From Vulcanimicrobiota bacterium (GTDB lineage: Bacteria > Vulcanimicrobiota > Vulcanimicrobiia > Vulcanimicrobiales > Vulcanimicrobiaceae): DNA of 9,253 bases. The stretch's first letter is position 1. Every line of letters starts with the position of its first letter. The position numbers were made by a program, and so were the translations under genes. Shown one piece after another: positions 1 to 7,189 of the stretch. The notes under the pieces were generated by a model. That model worked only from the letters and a program-made list of their open reading frames with translations. It was not told where the DNA came from and did not search any database. Location of the stretch: NCBI GenBank assembly GCA_019247395.1, contig JAFAOZ010000003.1, forward strand, positions 1 to 9,253, in the 5' to 3' direction.

Positions 1-987
1 GAGAGCGGTGAGTTGATCGGGCCGCGCGTGATCATCGCGGGGCTCATGGACGGGACGGGGAAGTATACCGCGCCGATCGGTACGACCACGAGTTCACCCA
101 CGGAGGCGATCGCGCAGGTGCGCGCCTGGAAGAATGCCGGCGCCGTACAGATCAAGATCTACAGCTCGATGGATCCTGCCCTGGTTCCGGTGATCATCAA
201 GGAAGCGCACGCGCAAGGCATGCGCGTCAGCGGCCACATCCCCGCCGGGATGCTCGCGCAAGACGCCGTGCACGAAGGCTACGATGAAATCCAGCACGTC
301 AACTTTCTCTTCCTCAACTTCATGCCGGACACAAAAGACCGCACGCAGACGCCGGTGCGGCTCACGGCGACGGCCGAACGCGCCGGCACCATCGATTTGC
401 AGAGTCAGCAGGTCAAAGATTTCATTGCGCTGCTCAAAGCTAAAGATATCGTCAGCGACCCAACCGTTGGCATCTTCTATACGGACACGATGACGCGCAC
501 CGGCGATACCGCGTCGACGGGTTTCGCGGAGATCGCGGAGTGGTTACCGCCGCAGGTGAGTCGCACGCTGACGACGGGAGGATTGCCGCTCGGTCCGGGG
601 CTCGACGCGAAGTATCGCGCCTCGGCTTCGGCGTATCTCGAAATGGTCGCCCTATTACACTCCAGCGGCATTCGCATCGTCGCAGGAACCGACGACGTCT
701 TGCCGGGGTTCGACCTCATTCACGAGCTCGAACTGTACTCGCAAGCCGGCATTCCCAATGCCGCCGTCTTGCAGACCGCAACGATCGTGCCGGCGCGGGT
801 CATGCACATGGACGATTCGCTCGGCTCGCTGAAAACGGGTATGCTCGCCGACGCAATCGTGGTACACGGTAATCCCTTGCAGAACATCGCGGCGCTTCGC
901 AACACCGGCACGACGATCAAGGGCGGCGTAATGTACGACACCCGCGCGCTATACGCGACCGCGGGTGTGAAGGCGCCGGCCGTCTAA
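1..987 (+). CDS. Amidohydrolase family protein, C-terminal part (5' end outside window)
   Basis: The frame is open from the first base, so this is the last 328 residues of a longer protein; the TTG at 13 is not needed as a start. The fold is the metal-dependent amidohydrolase TIM barrel of the imidazolonepropionase-like or prolidase-like group. Visible metal or active-site candidates, numbered from the window edge, are Lys52 in QIKIYSS (position of the carboxylated lysine), His79 in SGHIP, His99 in IQHVNF and Asp231 in AGTDD. The C-terminal sandwich follows with the usual LQTATIVPAR and LKTGMLADAIVV segments. The N-terminal HxH motif and any signal peptide lie off the window. The family hydrolyses C-N or related bonds in peptides or cyclic amides, but the substrate cannot be read from this fragment. 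The gene converges on the lipoprotein gene with a 28-base gap. Family assignment is firm and specificity unknown. Confidence 0.88.
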   Translation, partial: ESGELIGPRVIIAGLMDGTGKYTAPIGTTTSSPTEAIAQVRAWKNAGAVQIKIYSSMDPALVPVIIKEAHAQGMRVSGHIPAGMLAQDAVHEGYDEIQHVNFLFLNFMPDTKDRTQTPVRLTATAERAGTIDLQSQQVKDFIALLKAKDIVSDPTVGIFYTDTMTRTGDTASTGFAEIAEWLPPQVSRTLTTGGLPLGPGLDAKYRASASAYLEMVALLHSSGIRIVAGTDDVLPGFDLIHELELYSQAGIPNAAVLQTATIVPARVMHMDDSLGSLKTGMLADAIVVHGNPLQNIAALRNTGTTIKGGVMYDTRALYATAGVKAPAV

Positions 988-1015
988 CCGTCGCGCGGCC
1001 TAGTTCTGCGCGCGG

Positions 1016-1981
1016 CTATCTGCTTTCGGCGACGCCTTGGACGGAGCAGGTGCAAGAGATCGTTTGGGTGGGCGAGTTCGCGCCGGCGGCGATTTCGTCG
1101 ACCGTGTACTCGCCGCTGGCTTGGTATACGGCGCCTCGCGGAGAGACCCACGTCAAGCCGTAGGCACTGACTGAAGAAATCGTTCGCGACGGCTCGGTTT
1201 GACCCGGCGCGAAGACCGAGACGGTCGCGCTGCCGCTGCTCGCGACGTAGACGTTACCAGCCTTGTCGATGCCCATGCCGGGTCCGGTGATGTTCGTGAG
1301 ATCGAAATTGACCGGAGTGAACTGCGATGCCCCAGGCGCCAGCTGGACGATCTGCAGCGCCAGCTTCGCCTGCTCGGCGACGAGCAGGTCGCCCTGCGGA
1401 TCGAACGCCATGCTGCCCGGATCGAAGGCATAGCCGCCGACTCCCGTGTCAAGCGTCGCCTTTGGCGTCGTGCTGCCCGGCGCAAAAATTTGCACGTACC
1501 CTTCGTCTTGCACGTTTTCGTTGACGTAGATGTTTCCGGCGTGGTCGACCGCGACGCTTCCGGGCTGTCCCTTCAGATCCGTGATCGTGAAGAACGGCGA
1601 TGAAGCGCCCGGCTTGAACGCGGTCACGCTGGCAGCATACTTATCGGTTTGGTTCGCGACGTACAGATCGTTCTTGGAGTCCACCCATAAGCCGAAGGGC
1701 CGCCCAGTACCGTTTGTAATGAGCCGCAGCTGCTGCGGATTCTTCATGCCGGCCGTATAAACGTGAATCTGCCCGACACCGGGCTGCCCATCGAGGTCGG
1801 CGATGTAAAGGACGCGTCCGCCGCGAGACTTCGCCTGCGGCGCTTCCGCCGCACCGCTCGCTCGAGCCGCATTTTGAATCGGGGGCGCCGCCGGAGCGAA
1901 CGCCGCCGGTGCCGCATTGGCACACGCTGCGAGCAATGCGCCCGTCAAAAGCGCGAGGATCGATCGAAATTGTATCGCCAT
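1016..1981 (-). CDS. Probable lipoprotein with NHL-type beta-propeller repeats
   Basis: The likely start is the ATG at 1981, giving 321 residues. The open frame runs further upstream to 2110, but that extension overlaps the next gene's start and has no secretion signal, whereas MAIQFRSILALLTGALLAAC is a classic lipoprotein signal peptide with an LAAC lipobox and Cys20 as the acylation site. An Ala/Pro-rich linker (about 21-50) would tether the domain to the membrane. Repeated blades follow at about 95-110 (GLWVDSKNDLYVAN), 139-155 (GSVAVDHAGNIYVNE), 188-203 (GSMAFDPQGDLLVAE) and 233-248 (GMGIDKAGNVYVAS), each with the NHL pattern of an Asp, a turn Gly and a hydrophobic strand. Two cysteines (310, 312) sit near the C-terminus. 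Such propellers usually bind proteins or carbohydrates and no catalytic residues are evident. No clear Shine-Dalgarno sequence precedes the start. The binding partner is unknown. Confidence 0.82.
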   Translation of the reverse strand: MAIQFRSILALLTGALLAACANAAPAAFAPAAPPIQNAARASGAAEAPQAKSRGGRVLYIADLDGQPGVGQIHVYTAGMKNPQQLRLITNGTGRPFGLWVDSKNDLYVANQTDKYAASVTAFKPGASSPFFTITDLKGQPGSVAVDHAGNIYVNENVQDEGYVQIFAPGSTTPKATLDTGVGGYAFDPGSMAFDPQGDLLVAEQAKLALQIVQLAPGASQFTPVNFDLTNITGPGMGIDKAGNVYVASSGSATVSVFAPGQTEPSRTISSVSAYGLTWVSPRGAVYQASGEYTVDEIAAGANSPTQTISCTCSVQGVAESR

Positions 1982-2087
1982 GTTCAAAGCGTAGCCGGCA
2001 GTCGTGAAAAGAGTCTGAAAGCGGCCCCCTTGCGGACCGACGCATATGTCGCAGTAAGCCTGGCACTTCAATACGCCGGGAGGTTCC
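1982..2087. promoter_or_regulatory. Divergent intergenic region between lipoprotein and peptidase genes
   Basis: These 106 bases separate two divergently read start codons, so they should contain both promoters. I could not pick -35/-10 pairs with confidence on either strand. It is the longest non-coding gap in the window and holds no hairpin or repeat that stands out. Confidence 0.35.
2078..2083 (+). promoter_or_regulatory. Ribosome binding site of the clostripain-family gene
   Basis: GGGAGG lies four bases before the ATG at 2088. It is one of the clearest Shine-Dalgarno sequences in the window and fixes the start of the peptidase, which has other possible starts further in. Confidence 0.75.
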
Positions 2088-3323
2088 ATGTTACAAAACG
2101 TTGCCGTCACGCCTTCGCGCCGCTCGCTCGAGTTCGGGATCTATCGCGACGGGGATAATAATCTCGACCGGATTCAAGAGTCGACGCTCTCTCAGGCGCT
2201 GCAGACGAGCGCGCGCGACTCACGAATTGCCTTCACCGTTGAAGACACGACGCATCTCCGCTCGGACGGCGACGAGATCGTGTCGGGAGCACTGCATACC
2301 GAACGCTACGCAATCACCGACGGAGAGATCGGTGACGCGCACAGCGGACCGGCCCAAAATATGGCGGACGAATCGAACTTGGCCCGGTTCGTCGCGCACA
2401 CGCTCGATGACGCGCAAACAAACGGAGCAAAGCAAACGTGGATCGATCTCGTCGACCACGGCGGCGGCGACGGCGGAGGGCTTGAAACCCGCGATGGCGC
2501 TTGCATGTCCATGCCGGACATCGCCAGAGCGATTGCGGACGGGATCGCGCTGCATGCCGCCGCACACCCCGACGATGCGCAACGCCGCATTGACGGCGTC
2601 GTTGCGAACCAATGTTTGATGGATACGCTGGGCTTTGCCGACGCACTGTCGCGCGCGGGCGTCCGTTACCTCGCTGCAAGCCCCGAGACGATGCTTGCGC
2701 CCGGCGTGCCCAGCGGCGTGGCGCATGCGATCGCGTCACACGAGGGCGCTCCGGACGCAATGGCGCGGGCGGTCACGAGCGACGTCATGCGTACGAAATA
2801 CGACGCAGGCGATTTCGGCGGATTTGCGCCGGCGGCCGCCTTCGACGTACTCGATTTAGATCCGGCAAAGATTGGTAAGGCGGAGGTTGCGATCAAACGG
2901 CTCAACGACGACGTCGCGTCGGATGCCGCAACCGGGAGTATGCGCAGCGCCCTACGTGAAGACGTGCGTGCAATTCCCGGCATGGTGCGCTTTCCACACG
3001 GAAATGCGTTGCCGTGGCGCGCCGACCGACCCGCCATTGCCGTTTACGACACCCTCGCCGGCGACGGCCGCCTCAATGACCGGATTCGCAACGATGCGTT
3101 GGCGGCGAAGAACGCGGTTGGCGACCTCGTACTGGCACATCGCGAGAGCGACGGATTTGGGCCGTTCGGCGGCGCCGACTACTCCGATGCTGCCGGTCCG
3201 ACGATTCACTTGCCGACCTCGCGCAAGCAAATCGATCCGTGGGCGTCGGCCGGCGTCACCGAGACGGACAACGCATTCTATCGCAAGGTCGATGAAGGTA
3301 AGATGACGGCCGTTCTCGCTTGA
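2088..3323 (+). CDS. Clostripain-family (peptidase C11) cysteine peptidase
   Basis: This 411-residue protein carries the hallmarks of the C11 (clan CD, caspase-like fold) peptidases. The N-terminal strand EFGIYRDGDNNLD (15-27) matches the family's conserved GDN block. Catalytic His124 sits in WIDLVDHGGGDGGG, and catalytic Cys176 in VVANQCLMDTLGFADAL, followed by the strand YLAASPETMLAPGVPSG (194-210), which corresponds to the family's SEE..PG block. Family members cleave after basic residues (clostripain after Arg), and many self-process. No signal peptide or membrane segment is present, so it appears cytoplasmic, unlike secreted clostripain. The roughly 180 residues after the core are less recognisable and may form a family-specific C-terminal half. 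The gene is divergent from the lipoprotein gene and seven bases ahead of the Uma2 gene, with which it may be co-transcribed. Substrate and physiological role are unknown. Confidence 0.87.
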   Translation: MLQNVAVTPSRRSLEFGIYRDGDNNLDRIQESTLSQALQTSARDSRIAFTVEDTTHLRSDGDEIVSGALHTERYAITDGEIGDAHSGPAQNMADESNLARFVAHTLDDAQTNGAKQTWIDLVDHGGGDGGGLETRDGACMSMPDIARAIADGIALHAAAHPDDAQRRIDGVVANQCLMDTLGFADALSRAGVRYLAASPETMLAPGVPSGVAHAIASHEGAPDAMARAVTSDVMRTKYDAGDFGGFAPAAAFDVLDLDPAKIGKAEVAIKRLNDDVASDAATGSMRSALREDVRAIPGMVRFPHGNALPWRADRPAIAVYDTLAGDGRLNDRIRNDALAAKNAVGDLVLAHRESDGFGPFGGADYSDAAGPTIHLPTSRKQIDPWASAGVTETDNAFYRKVDEGKMTAVLA

Positions 3324-3330
3324 ACGGTAC

Positions 3331-3865
3331 GTGGCGGAGTGCTATTCTCGTCGGGTGATCGCCCGGATACCGCTGCTCGCCTCCGATGACGACGTCATGC
3401 GTATCTCGGCGCAGAATCCCGGTTGGCGCGTCGAGCGCCTGGCCGACGGCGTGCTCACGATGACGCCTCCAACCGGCGCTGCATCGTCAAAGCGCAACTC
3501 GAGGCTCACCAGAATGATCGATGAATGGGCCGAAGCGCACGGCTACGTCGCCTTTGACTCAAACGGCGGCTTTCGCTTACCGGATACTTCGGTCGTCGGC
3601 CCGGATGCGTCGCTCGTAACGCAGGAGTCCTGGGAAAAGCTCACTGCCAAACAGCGCGAGCGTTTCTTTCCCGGCGCACCTGCGGTTGCGATTGAGCTTT
3701 GCTCCGATAGCGACAGCCCTGTGGAGCTGCGTGCCAAGCTGGAGAGCATCCGTCGAGCCGGCGCGTCGTACCGTCGTGCTCGTCGATCCGTATCGCAACA
3801 CGATTTGGGCGGACGGCACGCCGCCGGCAAACTTCGACCTCGATTTCCGGGCGCTCTTCGAATAA
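3331..3865 (+). pseudogene. Uma2 family endonuclease (DUF820), frameshifted
   Basis: The first 147 codons (GTG at 3331; ATG at 3397 is an alternative start) match the Uma2 family: ERLADG, TMTPPTG, a GFRLPD-like segment, then the PD-(D/E)XK-type residues Asp92 (GPDASL), Glu122 (VAIELCS) and Lys136 (AKLES). After ASY the reading frame turns into Arg-rich nonsense. Dropping one C at 3771-3772 moves to the next frame, which reads VVLVDPYRNTIW and then FDLDFRALFE with a stop at 3863-3865. This is the expected Uma2 core strand and end, and gives about 177 residues, a normal family length. Uncorrected, the frame runs on to 3945 and overlaps the helicase gene. The family has a restriction-endonuclease-like fold, is expanded in cyanobacteria and other environmental bacteria, and its role is poorly known. 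The break is either a real inactivating insertion or a sequencing or assembly error. Confidence 0.8.
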
Positions 3866-3867
3866 CG

Positions 3868-5928
3868 CTATTGCCGCAGCGCTACCCGCGACGGATAGAT
3901 CGGACGGTTGATAATCCGTTCCAGCGTAGAAGCCGGCGCACTTAACGCCATCTCCGCAAAGCGCGTAAAAGCCTCGCGCGTCGCTTCTCCTTCTGCATAG
4001 CGCTCGTTACGCTCCATTTCGATCCGCCCGCTGACCGGCAAAAGGCGCACGAAGCGCCCGCGGTCATCCTCATCGATCTCAACGAGACTCGCGTCGGCAA
4101 AGATGCGCAGCGCGGCGGTCACGTGACGATCGCGGATTCGATCGTTATCTAAGAGTCCGGCAATCTCGGCATCGCCGCCGTGTACGATCGCTGAAGGGCC
4201 ACGCGCCAATCGTTTGAGGCTTCCGTAAATCTCGCGCAGCAGGCCGATCGGCGGCGCGTCGAGATCGATCAAATATTCGTTGAGCGCGCGGTCTTTATGC
4301 CCGTAGAGCAGGTGAACGTTTGCGGGAGCCCCGTTACGCCCGGCGCGGCCGGCCTGTTGATTGAATTCGCCGAAGTCGAAGTTGAGATGGTAGAGTACGA
4401 CGTCGGCAACGTCGGGCAGGTCGATGCCTTCGCCGAACGCCGACGTCGCGATGACGACGCGTAAGGCGCCATCGCGAAAGAGGCGTTCCACTTCGAGACG
4501 ATCGCGGTTCGGCATTTTGGCGTGGTAAAACATCACTTCGTCGCCGAGCTCTTTGCGCAGCCGTTTCGCGACCGTCGTCGCCTCGCCGCGCGAGTTGCAG
4601 TAGACGATGCATTTGCCGCGATTTTCCTTGGATCGAAGCAGCTCGACGAGATATCGGTGCTTGTCGCGCGTCCCGCGCGCGTCGACGACGTTTAGATTTT
4701 CACGAATGGTCGGATCGATCACCCACGTCTCGATGCCGAGCTCTTGACGAATACGACGAAAGGCATCGTCGGCGGCCGTGGCCGTAAGTGCGAGCACTTG
4801 GGGATTACCGAGCGCGGCAACCGTGGCCGCAAGCTGCGCGTAGGCCGGCCGGTGGCGCGATTCGTGGACGTGGTGCGCCTCGTCAATGACCGCAAGTGAA
4901 GGTCTGCTCTCCCCAACGAACGCGGCATGATGGAACTCGAGAAATTCCGGTGTGGAGAGGATGACGTCCCATGAGCCGCTCGCGAGCGCCGCAAAAAGCT
5001 CTTCACGTTCGTCGTTATCGATCGAGCCGTTCGCGCGAAAGCACCGCAAGCCGAGCGGCTCGAGCGTGCGCCGCACCGCCTCGTATTGGTCGTTGGCCAG
5101 CGCTCGGAGCGGATAGATCACGAGCGTCTTGCCCTTGTCGCAAAAGGCGCGCATCGCGGCAGCGAATTGAAAGCAGAACGACTTGCCGCGACCGGTACCC
5201 ATCACCGCGAGCGTGTTCCTTTCGGCATCTATTCGTTCGAGCACCGCGCGCTGTGCGTCGTGCGGAACCGCTTCGCCGATCAATGCCGAACGCACGCGCG
5301 CGGCCGTCTCGCCGCGATCGCCATCCGACGGCATCGCGTGCGGTTTCTCGCGACGGCGCCCGGGCGCCCCGCCGGCTCGCTCGACGAAAATATTGACCCC
5401 GCGATGTTTCGCCTCACCCAAACCAGCCTGCCCCGAGCGGAGTCGAGCGGAAGGACCACCCGTCAACGATGCGACGCGTGCCGTGTATCGAACGCCCTCA
5501 TCCAGCCGCGGCGCGATATGCGCGGCGAGCCGCTTGTTGAAAAAGCCGAGTTGCAGATCGCCGTAATGGACGGCGATAGCATTGGCGTCGTGCGGATTGT
5601 TTGGCTGGCGCAGCAGCTGCAATGGCGCGCCGGCATGGAGACCGGCAATAATATCTTGCCGGCCTTCGAATGAGACGCCGGCTATTTTCGTGTGAAAGTG
5701 CGGCGCGTCGCCGATCGTCGAATACGGATCGGTCAGGAATCGATCGGCCTGCGCAAAAAGACGGTCGACGACGTTACCTGCCATGTCGTCGCCGTCGCTC
5801 CGATGGGCCGTAGGTAGCGCGGAGAGTGCGGCGAGCGCGGCTTCGAAGGCAACCTCCGATGCGGTCGGAGGCGGTAACGTCTTAGTGGCCGGTGCCTTCT
5901 TCGGGGCGTTCAGGTTCCCCTGAGCCAT
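3868..5928 (-). CDS. HIRAN domain-containing RecQ-like DEAH-box helicase
   Basis: From the ATG at 5928 the protein has 686 residues; ATG at 5784 (Met49) is an alternative that avoids a 47-base overlap with secF. A HIRAN domain spans about 78-182 (IAGVSFEGRQ, NPHDANAIAV, LGFFNKRLA, GVNIFV); in HLTF this domain binds 3' DNA ends. A superfamily 2 helicase core follows: Walker A MGTGRGKS (243-250), DEAH box VIDEAHHVHESRHR (347-360), LTATA (381-385), IVYCNSR (441-447), IATSAFGEGIDLPD (493-506) and motif VI QQAGRAGRNG (524-533). The core is closest to RecQ, but the four-cysteine RQC zinc site and an HRDC domain are missing. The C-terminus (about 635-679, with NERYAEGE and INRPIYP) recalls the tail of RecJ-helicase fusions. 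It is probably an ATP-dependent 3'-5' DNA helicase in repair or fork processing. It is last in the secD-secF unit and meets the Uma2 gene tail to tail two bases away. Confidence 0.88.
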   Translation of the reverse strand: MAQGNLNAPKKAPATKTLPPPTASEVAFEAALAALSALPTAHRSDGDDMAGNVVDRLFAQADRFLTDPYSTIGDAPHFHTKIAGVSFEGRQDIIAGLHAGAPLQLLRQPNNPHDANAIAVHYGDLQLGFFNKRLAAHIAPRLDEGVRYTARVASLTGGPSARLRSGQAGLGEAKHRGVNIFVERAGGAPGRRREKPHAMPSDGDRGETAARVRSALIGEAVPHDAQRAVLERIDAERNTLAVMGTGRGKSFCFQFAAAMRAFCDKGKTLVIYPLRALANDQYEAVRRTLEPLGLRCFRANGSIDNDEREELFAALASGSWDVILSTPEFLEFHHAAFVGESRPSLAVIDEAHHVHESRHRPAYAQLAATVAALGNPQVLALTATAADDAFRRIRQELGIETWVIDPTIRENLNVVDARGTRDKHRYLVELLRSKENRGKCIVYCNSRGEATTVAKRLRKELGDEVMFYHAKMPNRDRLEVERLFRDGALRVVIATSAFGEGIDLPDVADVVLYHLNFDFGEFNQQAGRAGRNGAPANVHLLYGHKDRALNEYLIDLDAPPIGLLREIYGSLKRLARGPSAIVHGGDAEIAGLLDNDRIRDRHVTAALRIFADASLVEIDEDDRGRFVRLLPVSGRIEMERNERYAEGEATREAFTRFAEMALSAPASTLERIINRPIYPSRVALRQ
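5426..5454. repeat. Short interspersed repeat-like element inside the helicase gene
   Basis: The plus strand reads GCCTGCCCCGAGCGGAGTCG and continues with AGCGGAAGG. It contains an internal direct repeat of CGAGCGGA (starting at 5434 and 5444, 10-base period). It resembles the short GCCTG..CTGAGC..AGTCGAAGG-type elements that I recall scattered through many environmental bacterial genomes, where read-through gives peptides such as RLRSGQA. Here the minus-strand reading gives PSARLRSGQAG at helicase residues 159-169, in the loop before the last HIRAN strand. Only one copy was noticed in this window, so repeat status rests on resemblance. Confidence 0.5.
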
Positions 5929-7186
5929 CTTCGAGGTTGAGCGCGATCTCTTCGTGGCCTTGCTCCAGCGCCGCATCGTGCAACCCCGCCTCCTGCGCGT
6001 CGAGCGGATCGATCACCTCTTCACCCGCGTACGGCTCTTCGAGCGCTACGCCGGTGCTCGCATCGGTGCGTTTTTTCCGATAGCGCGGTGCGGTACCGGG
6101 TGCAATCGTGCGCGATGCCTTCGCCTTCTGGCGGCGTTCGCGGCGCGCGGCGACGATGTCCTCACGTGCGACGCCGCTGCGGCTCTGCAGCGCGGTCGAT
6201 TCCGAGCGGGAACGCGACGTGACCGTCCGATCGTGAGCGAGACCGGCACGGCGCCGGCGTGCGGCCGCCTCGAGCTGACGCTTGCGAAAGACGAGCACGA
6301 GCGGCGCGGAGTAGAAGATCGAGTGGTAACCGCCCGAGCAGATGCCGACGAGCAGCGCGAAGGCAAAGTTCTTGAGGCTGGCGCCGCCGAGCGCGAGCAG
6401 AGCGACGAGCGTGATGACGACGGTCGCAAGCGTGTTGAACGAACGCGTCATCGTCTGCTTGATGGATTCGTTGACGATGGTCTCGTACGCCGCCCCGGCC
6501 ATCAGCTTGGTGTTTTCGCGTATTCGGTCCAAGATGACGATCGTATCCATGACGGAATAGCCGATGACGGTCAAGACGGCTGCGAGAAACGCGTCGTCGG
6601 CGCGCCGGTCGGCAAGCGCGTAGATGCCGATCATCATCAGCGCGTCGCGCACGAGCGCGACGACGGTGACCAAGCCGAAAATATAGTTCCAACCGAACCG
6701 GAATGCGATGTAAATGAACTGAATGCTGAGCGCAATCACGAGCGCCCACAGCGCTTTGGTGAGATACTCGCGGCCCAGTGAGGGACCGACCGAGGTAATC
6801 TGCGAGGCGGCACGGTCGACCGGTGCGACCGTATTGAGCGCCGCCCAGACGGGCGCAGAGTTATTCGCGAATGCGGTCTGCGTTTGGATGACGAAGCCCT
6901 TGCCGTCGGAGCCGGCGGTCGTTACGGACTCTTCGGTCATGCCGAGGCTCGAGAGCGCCTGCTTAACTTTGTCCGCCGTCGTCGGTTCGGTGAACTTCAC
7001 CGCGATGTCCGTACCGCCGGTGAACGAGAGCCCGAGCCGCAACATGCGATTAGCGTGGAAGCCGTCGCCACCCGCGAAGCCGTGGTAGATCATCGCTCCT
7101 AGTCCGAGAGCGATAATGATATACGAAATGGTTGAAACGACGCGGAACCAGCCGACGATATTCCAGTTGAGACGGCGGAATAACAT
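5882..7186 (-). CDS. secF: Protein translocase subunit SecF with long charged C-terminal extension
   Basis: SecF is the smaller partner of SecD in the inner-membrane complex that pulls preproteins out of SecYEG using the ion gradient. The 434-residue protein has the first membrane helix at about 14-35, the conserved LGLSFTGGTDI (51-61), a periplasmic P4-type domain to about 140, then helices at about 143-164, 168-190, 197-219, 251-266 and 273-299. The signature GYSVMDTIVILDRIREN (209-225) includes the conserved Asp214 and Asp220. Typical SecF ends near residue 300. Here about 134 more residues follow: a basic Arg/Lys/Ser-rich stretch (301-373) and then an acidic Glu-rich tail (383-430), probably cytosolic and disordered. 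It starts three bases after the secD stop, and its 3' end overlaps the probable helicase start by 47 bases. Confidence 0.95.
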   Translation of the reverse strand: MLFRRLNWNIVGWFRVVSTISYIIIALGLGAMIYHGFAGGDGFHANRMLRLGLSFTGGTDIAVKFTEPTTADKVKQALSSLGMTEESVTTAGSDGKGFVIQTQTAFANNSAPVWAALNTVAPVDRAASQITSVGPSLGREYLTKALWALVIALSIQFIYIAFRFGWNYIFGLVTVVALVRDALMMIGIYALADRRADDAFLAAVLTVIGYSVMDTIVILDRIRENTKLMAGAAYETIVNESIKQTMTRSFNTLATVVITLVALLALGGASLKNFAFALLVGICSGGYHSIFYSAPLVLVFRKRQLEAAARRRRAGLAHDRTVTSRSRSESTALQSRSGVAREDIVAARRERRQKAKASRTIAPGTAPRYRKKRTDASTGVALEEPYAGEEVIDPLDAQEAGLHDAALEQGHEEIALNLEDGSGEPERPEEGTGH

Positions 7187-7189
7187 GCG

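Noticed and set aside
992..1014. CGCGCG repeated on both sides of an 11-base loop between two convergent genes, a possible shared terminator.
   Set aside because: The six-base stem is self-complementary low-complexity GC sequence, there is no T-run on either side, and such matches are common at this GC content.
1982..2110. Extension of the lipoprotein frame upstream to an ATG at 2110 (43 extra residues).
   Set aside because: It would bury the lipoprotein signal peptide inside the protein and overlap the strongly signalled start of the peptidase gene.
3773..3945. Arg-rich C-terminal end of the uncorrected Uma2 frame, overlapping the helicase gene.
   Set aside because: It has no family resemblance, while the neighbouring frame continues the Uma2 fold and stops just before the helicase gene. 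It is best read as out-of-frame translation.
5954..6781. Long open frame on the plus strand opposite secF (275 codons), and similar ones opposite secD and the helicase.
   Set aside because: These are antisense shadows favoured by high GC. Their translations are Arg/Asp-rich without domains, and secF, secD and the helicase are unmistakable on the minus strand.
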